Shown piece after piece: positions 6,751-16,013 of a stretch of DNA of 32,425 nt. Where the stretch lies: assembly GCA_018822805.1 (NCBI GenBank), contig JAHJJU010000081.1:1-32425 (forward strand). Reading direction: 5' to 3'. The notes under the pieces are model-generated. The model did not search any database. It was not told the DNA's origin and was given only the letters and a program-made list of their open reading frames with translations. How positions within the stretch are numbered: position 1 is the first letter of the stretch; every line of letters starts with the position of its first letter. Position numbers and translations under genes: made by a program. This stretch comes from a bacterium. Its GTDB lineage: Bacteria; Campylobacterota; Campylobacteria; Campylobacterales; Sulfurovaceae.

Positions 6751-8337
6751 ATGGGAAAATTAAACTACAGAGTTGTTATCTTTTTCTTTGCTTTTTTGTT
6801 TGGAATTGTTTTTTCTATTCCTTCATTAACGCAGAGTGAAGAGGGTAAAAAGATTACTCTTGGGTTAGACCTACAAGGTGGACTTCATATGTTGCTTTCG
6901 GTGAAAACTGAGGTAGCCATTGAGTCTAAAGTAAAATCGATAGGTACCAGTCTAAAATACTCTTTAGAAGATGAAGGGATAGTTTTTGAAGACCTTAAGA
7001 TTGATGAGGGAAAGGTTATTTTTGAACTTCTTGATAGTGAAGATGTTCCAAAAGTAGATAAACTTTTACAGGATGACTTTAAAGAAGTATTGATTCAAAA
7101 AAATGCTTTGGTCTATGAAGTTGGCTTAAGTTCTGAACTCTCTAAAAAAACTGAACAGAATGCTATTGATCAAGCAGTAGATACCATTAGAAATCGTTTA
7201 AACATGTTTGGACTTGCTGAACCTACTGTTGCAAAGCAAGGTACAGATAAGATTTTGGTGGAGGTTCCAGGTGTTAAAACAGCTGAAGATGAGCAACGTA
7301 TTCGAGCTTTAATTGCAAAAGCAGCACACCTGCAAATGATGGCTGTCGATGAAGATAGAGCGAATCGTGTTTACGGTATGACTGATGCTGAAGCGAAACA
7401 GTACGGTGATGTAATCTTGTCGGATGTTAATGACAATCGTACCAAATATCTTCTTTACTCTATTCCTATTTTAGATGGTTCTATGTTGACCGATGCACAA
7501 GTGGGATATGAAGAGAAGAGTAATAGACCATTAATTAACTTTTCATTAAATGGACAAGGTGCAAAGATTTTTGCTGACTTTACAGAAGTGAGTGTCGGTA
7601 AACGTATGGCTGTCGTTTTAGACAATCAAGTCTATACAGCACCAAACATTGTTCAAAGAATTGGTGGTGGTCAAGTTCAGATTACAGGAAGTTTTACACC
7701 TCAAGAAGCACATGATGTTGCTATCGCTTTACGTTCAGGGGCACTATTGGCACCGGTTAAAGTAGAAGAGAAACGAAGTGTAGGACCGAGCCTTGGTGCC
7801 GACAGTATTAAAGCTTCTTCCATTGCTTTAATGGTTGGTTTCATTATGGTTGTTATTTTTATGTTGATCTATTATGGAATGGCTGGAGTTATTTCCAACT
7901 TTGCTTTGGTAGCCAACCTTTTCCTTATTTTGGCTGTAATGTCTCTTTTTGAAGCAACTTTAACCCTTCCGGGTATGGCCGGTATTGTTTTAACGGTGGG
8001 TATGGCTGTTGATGCGAACGTTATTATTACGGAACGTATACGAGAGTTGTTGCATCAAGGAAATTCAATTACCAAGTCAATAGAACAGGGATACAATAAT
8101 GCTTTTACTGCGATTTGGGATGCAAACATTACTACCTTGATTGCTGCTGTGGTACTTTATGCGTATGGAACAGGTCCGATTAAAGGATTCTCTTTGACCA
8201 TCAGTATTGGTGTCTTAGCATCGATGTTGACAGCAATTTTGGGAACCCATGGTATTTACCAATGGATATTGCCTAAAATTGACAAGAATAAACTGGGCTT
8301 TTGGTTCGGTATTAAACCAGAGAAAGGAGCTAAATAA
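6751..8337 (+). CDS. secD: Protein translocase subunit SecD
   Basis: A 528-residue RND-type membrane protein that uses the proton gradient to pull preproteins through SecYEG. It has one N-terminal transmembrane helix, the G-L-D-L-Q-G-G motif (38-44), a large periplasmic P1 region with the D-x-x-R-x-R-L-N-x-F-G motif near residue 145, and a C-terminal block of membrane helices with G-M-A-V-D-A-N-V-I-I. Length is typical for epsilon-type SecD and shorter than E. coli SecD (615). Its stop overlaps the secF start by one base (TAATG), so the two are translationally coupled. Confidence 0.97.
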   Translation: MGKLNYRVVIFFFAFLFGIVFSIPSLTQSEEGKKITLGLDLQGGLHMLLSVKTEVAIESKVKSIGTSLKYSLEDEGIVFEDLKIDEGKVIFELLDSEDVPKVDKLLQDDFKEVLIQKNALVYEVGLSSELSKKTEQNAIDQAVDTIRNRLNMFGLAEPTVAKQGTDKILVEVPGVKTAEDEQRIRALIAKAAHLQMMAVDEDRANRVYGMTDAEAKQYGDVILSDVNDNRTKYLLYSIPILDGSMLTDAQVGYEEKSNRPLINFSLNGQGAKIFADFTEVSVGKRMAVVLDNQVYTAPNIVQRIGGGQVQITGSFTPQEAHDVAIALRSGALLAPVKVEEKRSVGPSLGADSIKASSIALMVGFIMVVIFMLIYYGMAGVISNFALVANLFLILAVMSLFEATLTLPGMAGIVLTVGMAVDANVIITERIRELLHQGNSITKSIEQGYNNAFTAIWDANITTLIAAVVLYAYGTGPIKGFSLTISIGVLASMLTAILGTHGIYQWILPKIDKNKLGFWFGIKPEKGAK

Positions 8338-9311
8338 TGGAAGTATTTAAGTATAATAAACCTATTGTAAGCTTTATGGAAAATGCTAAAAAATTTGGTA
8401 TTTTCTCTTTGGTTTTGGTGGTTCTCTCTTTAGGACTTCTTTTCACAAAAGGTTTAAATTATGGTATTGACTTTGCCGGTGGTACGGTAATTCAAGTCAA
8501 ATATAAGGGTGATGCACCAATTGAAGAAGTTCGAAATTTACTTCATGAAAATAAAGCCTATTCAGGAGCGAGTGTTACTTTCTTTGGTTCAAACGATGAG
8601 ATTGCGATTCGCACTAAAAGTACCTCTTCAGATGTTGATGCTGATGTAAGTGATGAAGTTCGTCAATTACTTCAAGGAACAGGTGAGTATGAAATCAGAG
8701 GTGTTGATATGGTTGGTCCTGCAGTTGGGGATGAGTTACGAACACAAGGTCTTATGGCAATGGTATTGTCTATTATTGGAATTTTACTCTATCTTTCATT
8801 TAGATTTGAGTGGCGTTTCGCTTTGGCTTCTGTTGTAGCATTGATTCATGATGTTACCATTGCTATGGGAATGTTGGCACTGTTTCAGATTGATGTCAAC
8901 TTGCCAATCTTGGCAGCAATATTAACGATTTTGGGATACTCGTTGAACGATACCGTTATTGTATTTGACAGAATTAGAGAGGGGATTCGTACCATTAAAT
9001 CACCTGAACTCGGTGATGTGATTGATGAGTCGGTAACCCGAACACTTTCACGAACAACTTTGACCTCTCTTACAACTTTCTTTGTTGTTTTAACACTTTA
9101 CCTTTTCGGTGGAGAGATTCTTAAAGGATTCTCATTTACTTTATTGGTTGGTGTGGTTGTGGGTACTTACTCCTCTATTTTTGTGGCTTCACCTGTTTTA
9201 ATGTGGTTGAAGTTCTCTATAGTTGAATTTAGAGAGAAAGAGGCAGCTGCACTTAAACGAGAGAAAGAGAAAGAGAAGATGCGTGCTCAGTTTGAACAGG
9301 GTACCATATAA
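8337..9311 (+). CDS. secF: Protein translocase subunit SecF
   Basis: A 324-residue partner of SecD. It has a first membrane helix (about 20-38), G-I-D-F-A-G-G-T (43-50), a periplasmic domain, then membrane helices that include L-G-Y-S-L-N-D-T-V-I-V-F-D-R-I-R, the hallmark of SecF. The C-terminal 30 residues are a charged cytosolic tail rich in Lys, Glu and Arg. It is the last gene of the core operon; a hairpin at 9322-9340 may end or weaken the transcript. Confidence 0.97.
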   Translation: MEVFKYNKPIVSFMENAKKFGIFSLVLVVLSLGLLFTKGLNYGIDFAGGTVIQVKYKGDAPIEEVRNLLHENKAYSGASVTFFGSNDEIAIRTKSTSSDVDADVSDEVRQLLQGTGEYEIRGVDMVGPAVGDELRTQGLMAMVLSIIGILLYLSFRFEWRFALASVVALIHDVTIAMGMLALFQIDVNLPILAAILTILGYSLNDTVIVFDRIREGIRTIKSPELGDVIDESVTRTLSRTTLTSLTTFFVVLTLYLFGGEILKGFSFTLLVGVVVGTYSSIFVASPVLMWLKFSIVEFREKEAAALKREKEKEKMRAQFEQGTI

Positions 9312-9321
9312 AAGGAACATG

Positions 9322-9340
9322 ATTTGGGCAGAGCTCAAAT
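9322..9340 (+). terminator. Candidate terminator after secF
   Basis: ATTTGGGC and GCTCAAAT pair over 8 positions (one G-U) around an AGA loop, 10 nt after the secF stop. The T-rich tract after it is broken up (AATTTGTTTG), so termination may be partial. Confidence 0.4.
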
Positions 9341-9371
9341 AATTTGTTTGCTTAAAAAGTTCTTATAGGCA

Positions 9372-9393
9372 TTCCCAACGAGGACGTTGGGAA
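9372..9393. repeat. Short palindromic repeat-like element (TTCCCAACG arms)
   Basis: TTCCCAACG and CGTTGGGAA form a perfect 9-bp stem around an AGGA loop. It is much more GC-rich than the surrounding DNA. From memory, near-identical hairpins are scattered in many unrelated genomes such as cyanobacteria and large sulfur bacteria. Only one copy is in this window. It lies 37 nt before the next gene. Confidence 0.55.
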
Positions 9394-9429
9394 CGAGAAA
9401 AAAATTGTTTCATTCTAAGGAGTAGCATT

Positions 9430-9777
9430 TTGAATTGGGGTAAAGTTTTTTATATCTTTTTTACATTGATGAGTTTAACCACCTCTGTTTCATTTATTTT
9501 TGAAAACTCGGTGATTGCACTTTTTGCTGCAGCAAGTATTAACCTGATATCAAGTATTTTAAAACTGGGTGTACGAAATTTACTTTCAGCTGAACTTTTA
9601 GCAGGTTCTTTGGTGGCAGACTTACATTTACTTCCGGCATTTTTTATGTATCAGTTTGGGAATACAGAGACACATGCAGGGTTGATTACGGGTTTGGTTA
9701 TTGGTGCAATTATTGCAAATGTTTATACCATTGTTATTTCAATTGTAGAGAGTGCCAAGACCAAAGAGGATTTTTAA
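9430..9777 (+). CDS. Small integral membrane protein (DUF6394-like)
   Basis: A 115-residue protein made almost wholly of hydrophobic segments (about 5-27, 29-45, 56-75, 82-106), with a short charged C-terminus. The start is a TTG with AAGGAG 7 nt upstream; the next in-frame ATG would cut the first helix. It resembles the uncharacterised DUF6394 family of Campylobacterota. Its position after secF in a conserved Sec/leuS neighbourhood suggests an envelope role, but no function can be read. Its stop is 52 nt from that of the convergent mltB-like gene, with a REP-like hairpin between them. Confidence 0.75.
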   Translation: MNWGKVFYIFFTLMSLTTSVSFIFENSVIALFAAASINLISSILKLGVRNLLSAELLAGSLVADLHLLPAFFMYQFGNTETHAGLITGLVIGAIIANVYTIVISIVESAKTKEDF

Positions 9778-9800
9778 GCATATAGAATTATTAATGAACA

Positions 9801-9828
9801 AAGGGCAGAGACTTGGCTCTGCCCCTAC
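9801..9828 (-). repeat. REP-like palindrome between convergent genes
   Basis: The minus strand reads GTAG, then GGGCAGAG-(loop)-CTCTGCCC. It is the second copy of the element inside lnt at 6081-6108, with one mismatch in 28. It lies between two convergent genes and ends 1 nt before the stop codon of the mltB-like gene, so it may act as a two-way terminator. Confidence 0.75.
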
Positions 9829-9829
9829 T

Positions 9830-10927
9830 TTAATGTTCGTATCGTCTCTCTTTAACGGTTTTTGCCAGTTGGTGAACAGCCATTCCATATAAGGTACTAT
9901 GATTATAGGTGGTAATTACTCTAAAGTTATGGGTACCGAACCAAAGTTCATCATAACTATACATAGGAAGTTTTATTAGTGAAACTTGACCATTAAAACG
10001 GAGTTGTTCCCGTGGTATAATGTTAAACTTTTTACGTAATGTGTATTGAGAATATTTTGTTTTATATCCTGTTTCTAATTTTTTAAATCTTGTACCTTTA
10101 TATTTTGCTCTGATGGCAACATCTCTAAGTGAACGTTTCCAGCCATTTTTATGGAAATAGTTAGCAATGCTTCCTATAGCATCTACAGGATTCCATAAAT
10201 CAATTACTCCATCATTATCAAAATCAACGGCAAAATCCAAATATGAGCTAGCAATAAATTGTCCGTAACCCATGGCACCTGCACTTGAACCCATAAGTTC
10301 AGAAGGATCAAGACCGGCATCTCGGGTCATAATAAGAAATTTTTCTAACTGCTTGGTATAGAAAGCTTCTCTTCGGTCATTAAACATACTTTTAGTTGTT
10401 AGAACATCAATGACTTTGCTTTTTCCAAAATTCACACCATAGGCTGTCTCAATACCAATGATACCTACAATGTATTCCGGTAATACACCATATTGATGGT
10501 AAGCACGGTTCAGTGTATTGGCATGTTCTTCCCAAAAAGCTAAGCCTCTTTGAATATTTTTTTCATAAATGAACATGTTTCTGTAACGATCCCATGCTCC
10601 TGTACGGCTAGGAGTACTAGGTTGTGATCGACGTTTCTTAGCATAAGTAATACATGGAAGGCAGGTTGTATTTCTAGCTTTTGAAAAGAGTTCTATGAGG
10701 CTTGTTTTATCAAAATGATGTTCACTTACCATACGTTCTATAAAGTTTACTAATTTATAATTGTTCCCAAAGTCACCCGAGACTCCATATCTGTCTTGAG
10801 TAGTAGAAGCTGATTGAATACCTAAATTAATATTTGATTCTATATTTTCTTTTTCAACTTTTTTTGAACTACATGCTGTTAAAAGCAGTAGAGAGAGGGC
10901 AAGTGTGTTTATTTTCTTAAAATTCAT
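9830..10927 (-). CDS. Lytic murein transglycosylase, MltB family (lipoprotein)
   Basis: A 365-residue peptidoglycan-cleaving enzyme. The first 18 residues are a lipoprotein signal ending L-L-T-A-C, with C19 as the lipidated residue. The catalytic glutamate is E160 in I-I-G-I-E-T-A-Y-G, and the family motif G-A-M-G-Y-G-Q-F follows, then F-D-N-D-G-V-I-D-L-W and N-Y-F-H-K-N-G-W. This order fits the MltB/SltB family (SLT_2). It has its own CAGGAAC ribosome site and is a lone gene between the sec operon and leuS. The enzyme would be anchored to the outer membrane or the periplasmic face of the inner membrane. Confidence 0.9.
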   Translation of the reverse strand: MNFKKINTLALSLLLLTACSSKKVEKENIESNINLGIQSASTTQDRYGVSGDFGNNYKLVNFIERMVSEHHFDKTSLIELFSKARNTTCLPCITYAKKRRSQPSTPSRTGAWDRYRNMFIYEKNIQRGLAFWEEHANTLNRAYHQYGVLPEYIVGIIGIETAYGVNFGKSKVIDVLTTKSMFNDRREAFYTKQLEKFLIMTRDAGLDPSELMGSSAGAMGYGQFIASSYLDFAVDFDNDGVIDLWNPVDAIGSIANYFHKNGWKRSLRDVAIRAKYKGTRFKKLETGYKTKYSQYTLRKKFNIIPREQLRFNGQVSLIKLPMYSYDELWFGTHNFRVITTYNHSTLYGMAVHQLAKTVKERRYEH

Positions 10928-11216
10928 ATTTATGTTCCTGAAGTGCTATATTTGGTACCATTATAATGGTTTGAGTATGAAAAAAATATTAATAAAAGCG
11001 AATCTAAGAAGATAAAATAGAGTAAAATAATATTTTAAGCTTAAAAGCTATTTTTATTGTTGAATTCTATTTTTTAACTCTTGAATTAGAATTAATAGTA
11101 TGAAGTTAATAGTTTTAATTTTTTTAATATTAAGCTACCAATGCCCAAATTTAAGACATCATTTTCTAACCCATCATTCGGTATAATCACCCTAATTTTT
11201 TAGCAACGGAGTACGA
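10928..11216. other. 289-bp divergent intergenic region, mltB-like / leuS
   Basis: Very AT-rich DNA between two divergent starts. It should hold both promoters. Apart from the TATAAT before leuS at 11182-11187, I see no RNA gene, riboswitch or repeat. There is no obvious T-box. Confidence 0.5.
11182..11187 (+). promoter_or_regulatory. Putative -10 box for leuS
   Basis: A consensus TATAAT lies 29 nt before the leuS ATG. The predicted start of transcription is near 11194, giving a short leader with the CGGAG ribosome site (11207-11211) 5 nt before the ATG. Confidence 0.5.
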
Positions 11217-13658
11217 ATGAGTTACAGTCCAAGTGATATAGAGTCAAAATGGCAAACAATATGGAATGAAAAAGGGGCGTTTGAGCCTTTAGATGATAAA
11301 AGTTTGGATAAAAAATACATTTTAAGTATGTTCCCTTTTCCGAGTGGTCGTCTGCACATGGGACACGTTCGTAACTACGCGATTGGTGATGCTATGGCTC
11401 GTTACTACCGAAAACAGAACTACAATGTTCTTCACCCCATCGGTTGGGATGCCTTTGGTATGCCTGCTGAAAACGCTGCGATAAAACATGGACGACACCC
11501 AAAAGATTGGACCTATTCCAATATTGACTACATGCGTAAAGAGCTGAACACTTTGGGTCTCTCTTTCTCTAGCAAACGAGAGTTTGCAACCTGTGATGAA
11601 CTCTATACCAAATGGGAACAAGAGTTTATTATAAAAATGTTTGAAGAGCAGTTGCTTTACCGTGAGTCAACCACCGTTAATTGGTGTGAAGATTGTCATA
11701 CCGTACTGGCCAATGAGCAGGTAGAAGAGGGCTGTTGTTGGCGTTGTGACAATGAAGTAGAACTTAAAGAGATGCCTGGGTATTACCTAGATATTAAAAA
11801 GTATGCTGATGAGTTGCTGGATGATTTAAAACTTTTGGAAGGAAAATGGCCGTCACAAGTTTTAGCGATGCAGAGCAACTGGATTGGTAAATCTCAAGGG
11901 TTGGAGTTTTCATTTAAGTTTTCTGATGACTCAAAAGCGAAGTTAGCAAACAAGTTTGAAGGTTTTGAGGTTTTTACCACCCGACCAGACACGGTTTATG
12001 GGGTAACCTATACAGCCTTGGCTCCTGAACATCCTATTGTAAAAGCACTGATTAAAAATGAATTGCTTGATGCTGATATTGCAGAAAAAATCACAGCCAT
12101 GGGGAATCTGAGCGAAGTAGAGAGAGCCAAAGCCGACAAAGAGGGGTATGATTTAGGTCTTACCGTGATTCACCCATTAACAGGCGAAGAGACGCCTGTT
12201 TGGACGGCCAACTTTGTATTGGCATCGTATGGTGGTGGGGCTGTTATGTCGGTTCCTACTCATGATGAGCGTGACTTTGAGTTTGCAACCAAATACGATT
12301 TACCTCTGAAATATGTTATCGAAGGTGGCGAAGAGGGGTCTGCCTATACAGGTGAAGGTGCGTTAATGAACTCGGCAGTGTTTACAGGACTGAGTAATGT
12401 TGAAGCCAAAGCAGCGATCATCAACCATTTTGAAGAGCAGCACTTAGGAAAAGGTACAACCAACTATAAGCTAAGAAACTGGGGTATCAGCCGTCAACGA
12501 TACTGGGGAGCTCCAATTCCATTTGTGCATTGTGACGCTTGTGGTTTGGTGGCTGAAAAAGTAGAAAACCTACCAATTGCTTTACCTGAAGATGTAGAAA
12601 TCACAGGTGAAGGAAACCCACTTGAAAATCATCCAACATGGAGTAAGTGTGCTTGTCCAAAGTGTGGAGCTGATGCGACACGTGAAACCGATACGCTCGA
12701 TACCTTTGTGCAGTCAAGCTGGTATCAGTTCCGTTATGCAACCCATCCTGATAAATGGAATGCTTGTGGTATCGACAAAGAGGATGTCAACTATTGGTTG
12801 GGCGTTGACCAATACATCGGTGGCATTGAACATGCTATTTTACACCTGCTGTATGCACGTTTCTTTACCAAAGCGTTGAGAGATTTAGGATTTATAGATG
12901 ATTTAAAAGAGCCATTTGAGAACTTATTAACCCAAGGAATGGTGTTGATGGATGGGGCTAAAATGTCTAAGTCAAAAGGAAACACGGTTGACCCTGATGC
13001 ATTGATTGCTAAATATGGAGCCGACACAGCACGACTCTTTACCCTTTTCGCTGCACCACCACAAAAAGAGTTGGAGTGGAATGATTCTGCTGTTGAAGGA
13101 GCATTTAGATTTTTGAAAAAACTTTATGATAGAAAGTCTAAAGTAATCACTAACTCTATGCCAACCATCGACCATGCTTCACTGGACAAAGAGGAGAAAT
13201 TGGCAAGAGCCAAAGTTTATGATGCCCTTAAAAAATCGGTAGATGTTTATGAAAAAACCTTTGCTTTTAACACCCTCATCGCTGCTTGTATGGAAGCATT
13301 GAATGCCTTAGACAAACAGAATAATGAGCAAGTTTGGTCAGAAGGGCTTTATATTATTACCCATCTGTTAGAGCCTATTGTTCCTCATGTTTGTGCAGAG
13401 CTTAGTGAAGAGCTGTTTGCCTCTGAAAACTTAGCAGGTAAAATTGAACTGCTTGAAGAGGTGTTTGTTCAAGATACCATTACTTTAGGTGTGGCTGTAA
13501 ATGGTAAAAGAAGAGCCGAGATAGAAGTAGACGCAGGTGCCCAAAAAGAAGACATCATCGCCATGGCAAAAGAGAGCATTGCCAAATGGCTAGAAGATGT
13601 AACGGTGGTTAAAGAGATTGTTGTTCCTAATAAGATGGTGAATATAGTCGTCAAATAA
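11217..13658 (+). CDS. leuS: Leucyl-tRNA synthetase
   Basis: An 813-residue class I aminoacyl-tRNA synthetase. The HIGH motif is HMGH at 47-50 (P-S-G-R-L-H-M-G-H), and the KMSKS loop is at 582-586. An editing (CP1) domain with T-T-R-P-D-T lies between them. Two cysteine clusters are present: C-x-x-C...C-x-x-C near 155-180 and C-x-x-C...C-x-x-C near 440-490. Length is slightly below E. coli LeuS (860). It is followed by the convergent response regulator gene after 48 nt. In the C. jejuni order, as I recall it, lptE and folC lie close to leuS; here four other genes intervene or have moved. Confidence 0.98.
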   Translation: MSYSPSDIESKWQTIWNEKGAFEPLDDKSLDKKYILSMFPFPSGRLHMGHVRNYAIGDAMARYYRKQNYNVLHPIGWDAFGMPAENAAIKHGRHPKDWTYSNIDYMRKELNTLGLSFSSKREFATCDELYTKWEQEFIIKMFEEQLLYRESTTVNWCEDCHTVLANEQVEEGCCWRCDNEVELKEMPGYYLDIKKYADELLDDLKLLEGKWPSQVLAMQSNWIGKSQGLEFSFKFSDDSKAKLANKFEGFEVFTTRPDTVYGVTYTALAPEHPIVKALIKNELLDADIAEKITAMGNLSEVERAKADKEGYDLGLTVIHPLTGEETPVWTANFVLASYGGGAVMSVPTHDERDFEFATKYDLPLKYVIEGGEEGSAYTGEGALMNSAVFTGLSNVEAKAAIINHFEEQHLGKGTTNYKLRNWGISRQRYWGAPIPFVHCDACGLVAEKVENLPIALPEDVEITGEGNPLENHPTWSKCACPKCGADATRETDTLDTFVQSSWYQFRYATHPDKWNACGIDKEDVNYWLGVDQYIGGIEHAILHLLYARFFTKALRDLGFIDDLKEPFENLLTQGMVLMDGAKMSKSKGNTVDPDALIAKYGADTARLFTLFAAPPQKELEWNDSAVEGAFRFLKKLYDRKSKVITNSMPTIDHASLDKEEKLARAKVYDALKKSVDVYEKTFAFNTLIAACMEALNALDKQNNEQVWSEGLYIITHLLEPIVPHVCAELSEELFASENLAGKIELLEEVFVQDTITLGVAVNGKRRAEIEVDAGAQKEDIIAMAKESIAKWLEDVTVVKEIVVPNKMVNIVVK

Positions 13659-13673
13659 CGGTCTACTTCTCTG

Positions 13674-13686
13674 ACTCTTAGAGAGT
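13674..13686. terminator. Weak hairpin between convergent leuS and the regulator gene
   Basis: ACTCT and AGAGT pair around a TAG loop, followed by TT. The stem has only 5 bp. It is the only hairpin I see in the 48-nt gap, so it is a candidate shared terminator. Confidence 0.25.
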
Positions 13687-13706
13687 TTATCGAGAACTGT
13701 TTTCTT

Positions 13707-14804
13707 TTACGACTCCAAACTGTAATTAAGTGCATGTTGGCGAAGGGATTTCTCTCGTAGTTGGATAAAGTTGTCAAAATGTTCTAAAAATGAGCTGACC
13801 ATAGAGGCTTTAAATTTTCGATTACTCTCTTGTTCTAAAATTCGATAGGTCTCTTGTGTGGTATAGCTCTCTTTAACCCTATAGGCACGTGGTGAGAGAA
13901 GGGCATGAAATGTCTCTGATATGGCAACAATGGTTGCAAAAGGACTAATTTTGTCAGCTTTTAATTGATGGGGAATTCCTGAGCCATCATAAGCCTCTTT
14001 TCGTTGAGAGATGACAGCTTTGGCTATTGTTATAAAATTGGTTTCAATGGAGTTGTTCACCACTTGATATCCCATCAACATAGAGTGGTTATAGTGTTCT
14101 TTATCTTTTTTTGTGAACCTATAATCTTGACGTACATTTTTGGTAATGGCAAGGGAACCTATGTCTCGAATCATGGTGGCATAGTAGATATTATTGGCAA
14201 CATTTTCATCATAACCCAAAACCAGAGCATACTCTTTAGCAATATTGGCAATGATTTTAGAGTTGGCTGAGTTGTATTTTTTACTGTACAACATTGCCAT
14301 TCCATAAAAAATCTCTTTTTGTGAATCTTCGATGGCTTTGAGTGTGTAGGTTTCATCACTACTGTGAAGATCTTTTGTATCAATCTCCCAATACATGTTT
14401 TTATAGTTCTCTCTGTACTGTTTTTTCTCGATATGTTTATAAATGATGGCTTCTAAGTGGGTAAGTTTAAGTGGTTTAATGAGAATGTCGTTGGCACCAT
14501 TGGCATAGAGATTTTTCTTTTCTCTTTCATCGGTGGTAATCATCACCACAGGGATATACTCATATTTATCTTCTTTTTTAATCGCCTTTAGGGTCTCTTC
14601 TTGATTTTCATGTTGCATATGGTAGTCAAGTAGAACCATATCAATCTTTTCATTATCCAACAGTTCAAGGGTCTCATTGGAATTTTCAGTTTCAATAATT
14701 TTAATGGTAGGAATTTTTGCCAACAGCGATGTGATTAATTTACGATTAAGAAGATCCGTATCAGCTATCAATAATGTTACTTCTCCAAGTGCTTCCCACT
14801 TCAT
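13707..14804 (-). CDS. Response regulator with degenerate HD-GYP output domain
   Basis: A 365-residue two-domain protein. Residues about 9-125 are a CheY-like receiver with acidic D15 and D17, phosphoacceptor D60 (L-L-D-Y), T90/T91 and K110 (I-K-P). Residues about 160-345 keep the layout of an HD-GYP cyclic-di-GMP phosphodiesterase, but the usual H-D-I-G-K reads R213-D214-I-G-S, the H-H-E before D-G-S-G reads R268-K-E, and GYP reads G-I-P. The metal site is therefore probably lost, and the domain would bind a ligand or partner, not hydrolyse. AGGAG lies 7 nt before the ATG. No histidine kinase is in the window, so the input signal is unknown. Confidence 0.85.
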   Translation of the reverse strand: MKWEALGEVTLLIADTDLLNRKLITSLLAKIPTIKIIETENSNETLELLDNEKIDMVLLDYHMQHENQEETLKAIKKEDKYEYIPVVMITTDEREKKNLYANGANDILIKPLKLTHLEAIIYKHIEKKQYRENYKNMYWEIDTKDLHSSDETYTLKAIEDSQKEIFYGMAMLYSKKYNSANSKIIANIAKEYALVLGYDENVANNIYYATMIRDIGSLAITKNVRQDYRFTKKDKEHYNHSMLMGYQVVNNSIETNFITIAKAVISQRKEAYDGSGIPHQLKADKISPFATIVAISETFHALLSPRAYRVKESYTTQETYRILEQESNRKFKASMVSSFLEHFDNFIQLREKSLRQHALNYSLES

Positions 14805-15100
14805 ATATCTGCTCCTAAAAATTATTTCAATGTTTATTATATAAGATTATGACCAAAATATAAATATAAGCTTAGTGAAATAGAAAATATATTTCATATA
14901 ATTGACAATTTAGCTCTTTAGATCACTTTTTGATGGGAAAGCAAATTTTTTATTAGCATAATTTTTGTATTTGAAGAGACAGCTGCCACTTTCTAACTAA
15001 AATATTCTTAAGCCAAGAATGGTTTTAAACTTTAATTAAGAGGCATATTGATAAAAGTAACGTTATATAAAATGATAAAAATATAACACAGGAAAGACCA
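14805..15100. other. 296-bp divergent intergenic region, regulator / AmgK-like gene
   Basis: Very AT-rich. It contains one small inverted repeat, ATTCTT and AAGAAT (15004-15009 and 15015-15020), about 80 nt before the kinase gene. No RNA gene or clear consensus promoter is seen. The kinase gene has its ribosome site, GGAAAG, just before the ATG. Confidence 0.4.
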
Positions 15101-15991
15101 ATGGATAAAATAGAAGCATGGTTAGAGCGTATTGATTGTGAAGGGGAGTTGGAGCTTATCTCTTCCAAAGAAAACGTGAAAAAGGTTTATAGACTTAAAA
15201 GTTCTATGCACAGTGGGATTGTGATGGATGCCTCGTGTTGTAAGGAGACAGTTGAGCCTTTTATTGAGATAGAGCATCGTCTTTATGAGGCCGGGGTGAA
15301 AGTGGCTAAGATCTTTACCTACAATAAAAAAGAGGGTTTTGTTTTTATGGAGGATTTGGGGGATACGCATCTGTTTGACATTTTAAACAATGATTTTGAA
15401 CTTTTTTACAACCAAGCCTTAGACAGCATTATGAAAATGCAAAATGTAGATATAGAAGATTTGCCTCTCTATGATGAAGAGCTTTTACGTTCGCAGATGG
15501 ATTTGATGGTTGAGTTCTATTTAGAAAAACATCTTGGAATTACTTTAGATGATGAGCAAAAAAAGAATTTAGAGACTGTCTTTAAGATCATTACAACAGA
15601 AGTACTTGCACAGCCTCATGGTGTTTTTGTACATGGTGATTTTCACTCAAAAAATATTATGTTTGGATGTAGTGATAATATAGTGCTTATTGACTATCAA
15701 GATGCTAAAGTTGGAGCTTTAACCTATGATTTGGTTTCATTGCTTCGTGATGTTGCTGTAGAGTTTGACGTAAACGATGTAGAGCGATTGGCACTGGCGT
15801 TTAAAGATAAAATAGGCTTAGATGTGGATAATGAAACTTTTATGCGTTGGTTTGACTTTACAGGACTTCAACGACACCTTATGTTGTTGGGAACATCTGT
15901 AAACGATAGACCTTTGACGCTAAAATATATTTATGAGACGGCATCGAAATACCCTGAAACAAAAGGGTTAATTGAACTTTTAGAACTATAA
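15101..15991 (+). CDS. AmgK-like sugar kinase (aminoglycoside phosphotransferase family)
   Basis: A 296-residue cytosolic kinase of the APH/choline kinase fold. The catalytic loop V-H-G-D-F-H-S-K-N is at 177-185 (D180), and the metal-binding aspartate is D198 in I-D-Y-Q-D-A. The N-lobe pattern I-V-M-D-A...E-P-F-I-E-I...L...G-V-K-V...G-F-V-F-M-E-D-L-G is what I know from AmgK, the anomeric N-acetylmuramate/N-acetylglucosamine kinase of cell-wall recycling. AmgK normally works with the nucleotidyltransferase MurU, which is not adjacent here. Neighbours for peptidoglycan or envelope work (mltB-like, lptE, bactofilin) fit. The substrate is inferred. Confidence 0.75.
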   Translation: MDKIEAWLERIDCEGELELISSKENVKKVYRLKSSMHSGIVMDASCCKETVEPFIEIEHRLYEAGVKVAKIFTYNKKEGFVFMEDLGDTHLFDILNNDFELFYNQALDSIMKMQNVDIEDLPLYDEELLRSQMDLMVEFYLEKHLGITLDDEQKKNLETVFKIITTEVLAQPHGVFVHGDFHSKNIMFGCSDNIVLIDYQDAKVGALTYDLVSLLRDVAVEFDVNDVERLALAFKDKIGLDVDNETFMRWFDFTGLQRHLMLLGTSVNDRPLTLKYIYETASKYPETKGLIELLEL

Positions 15992-16001
15992 TCTTTTACG
16001 C

Positions 16002-16007
16002 TATAAT
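16002..16007 (+). promoter_or_regulatory. Putative -10 box for ung, placed for a leaderless mRNA
   Basis: A consensus TATAAT ends only 6 nt before the ung ATG, so transcription would begin at or next to the A of the start codon. No Shine-Dalgarno sequence lies in front of this ATG. The box may be fortuitous, with ung read from the upstream kinase gene 22 nt away. Confidence 0.4.
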
Positions 16008-16013
16008 CCAATT

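Noticed and set aside
11100-11216. A T-box leader controlling leuS
   Set aside because: The predicted leader is only about 23 nt from the -10 box, with no T-box core motif; T-boxes are also not expected in this phylum.
11322-11621. A 99-codon open frame on the minus strand opposite leuS (and others opposite or inside leuS at 12607-13175)
   Set aside because: These overlap the HIGH and KMSKS parts of leuS in other frames, lack ribosome sites and have low-complexity composition typical of shadows.
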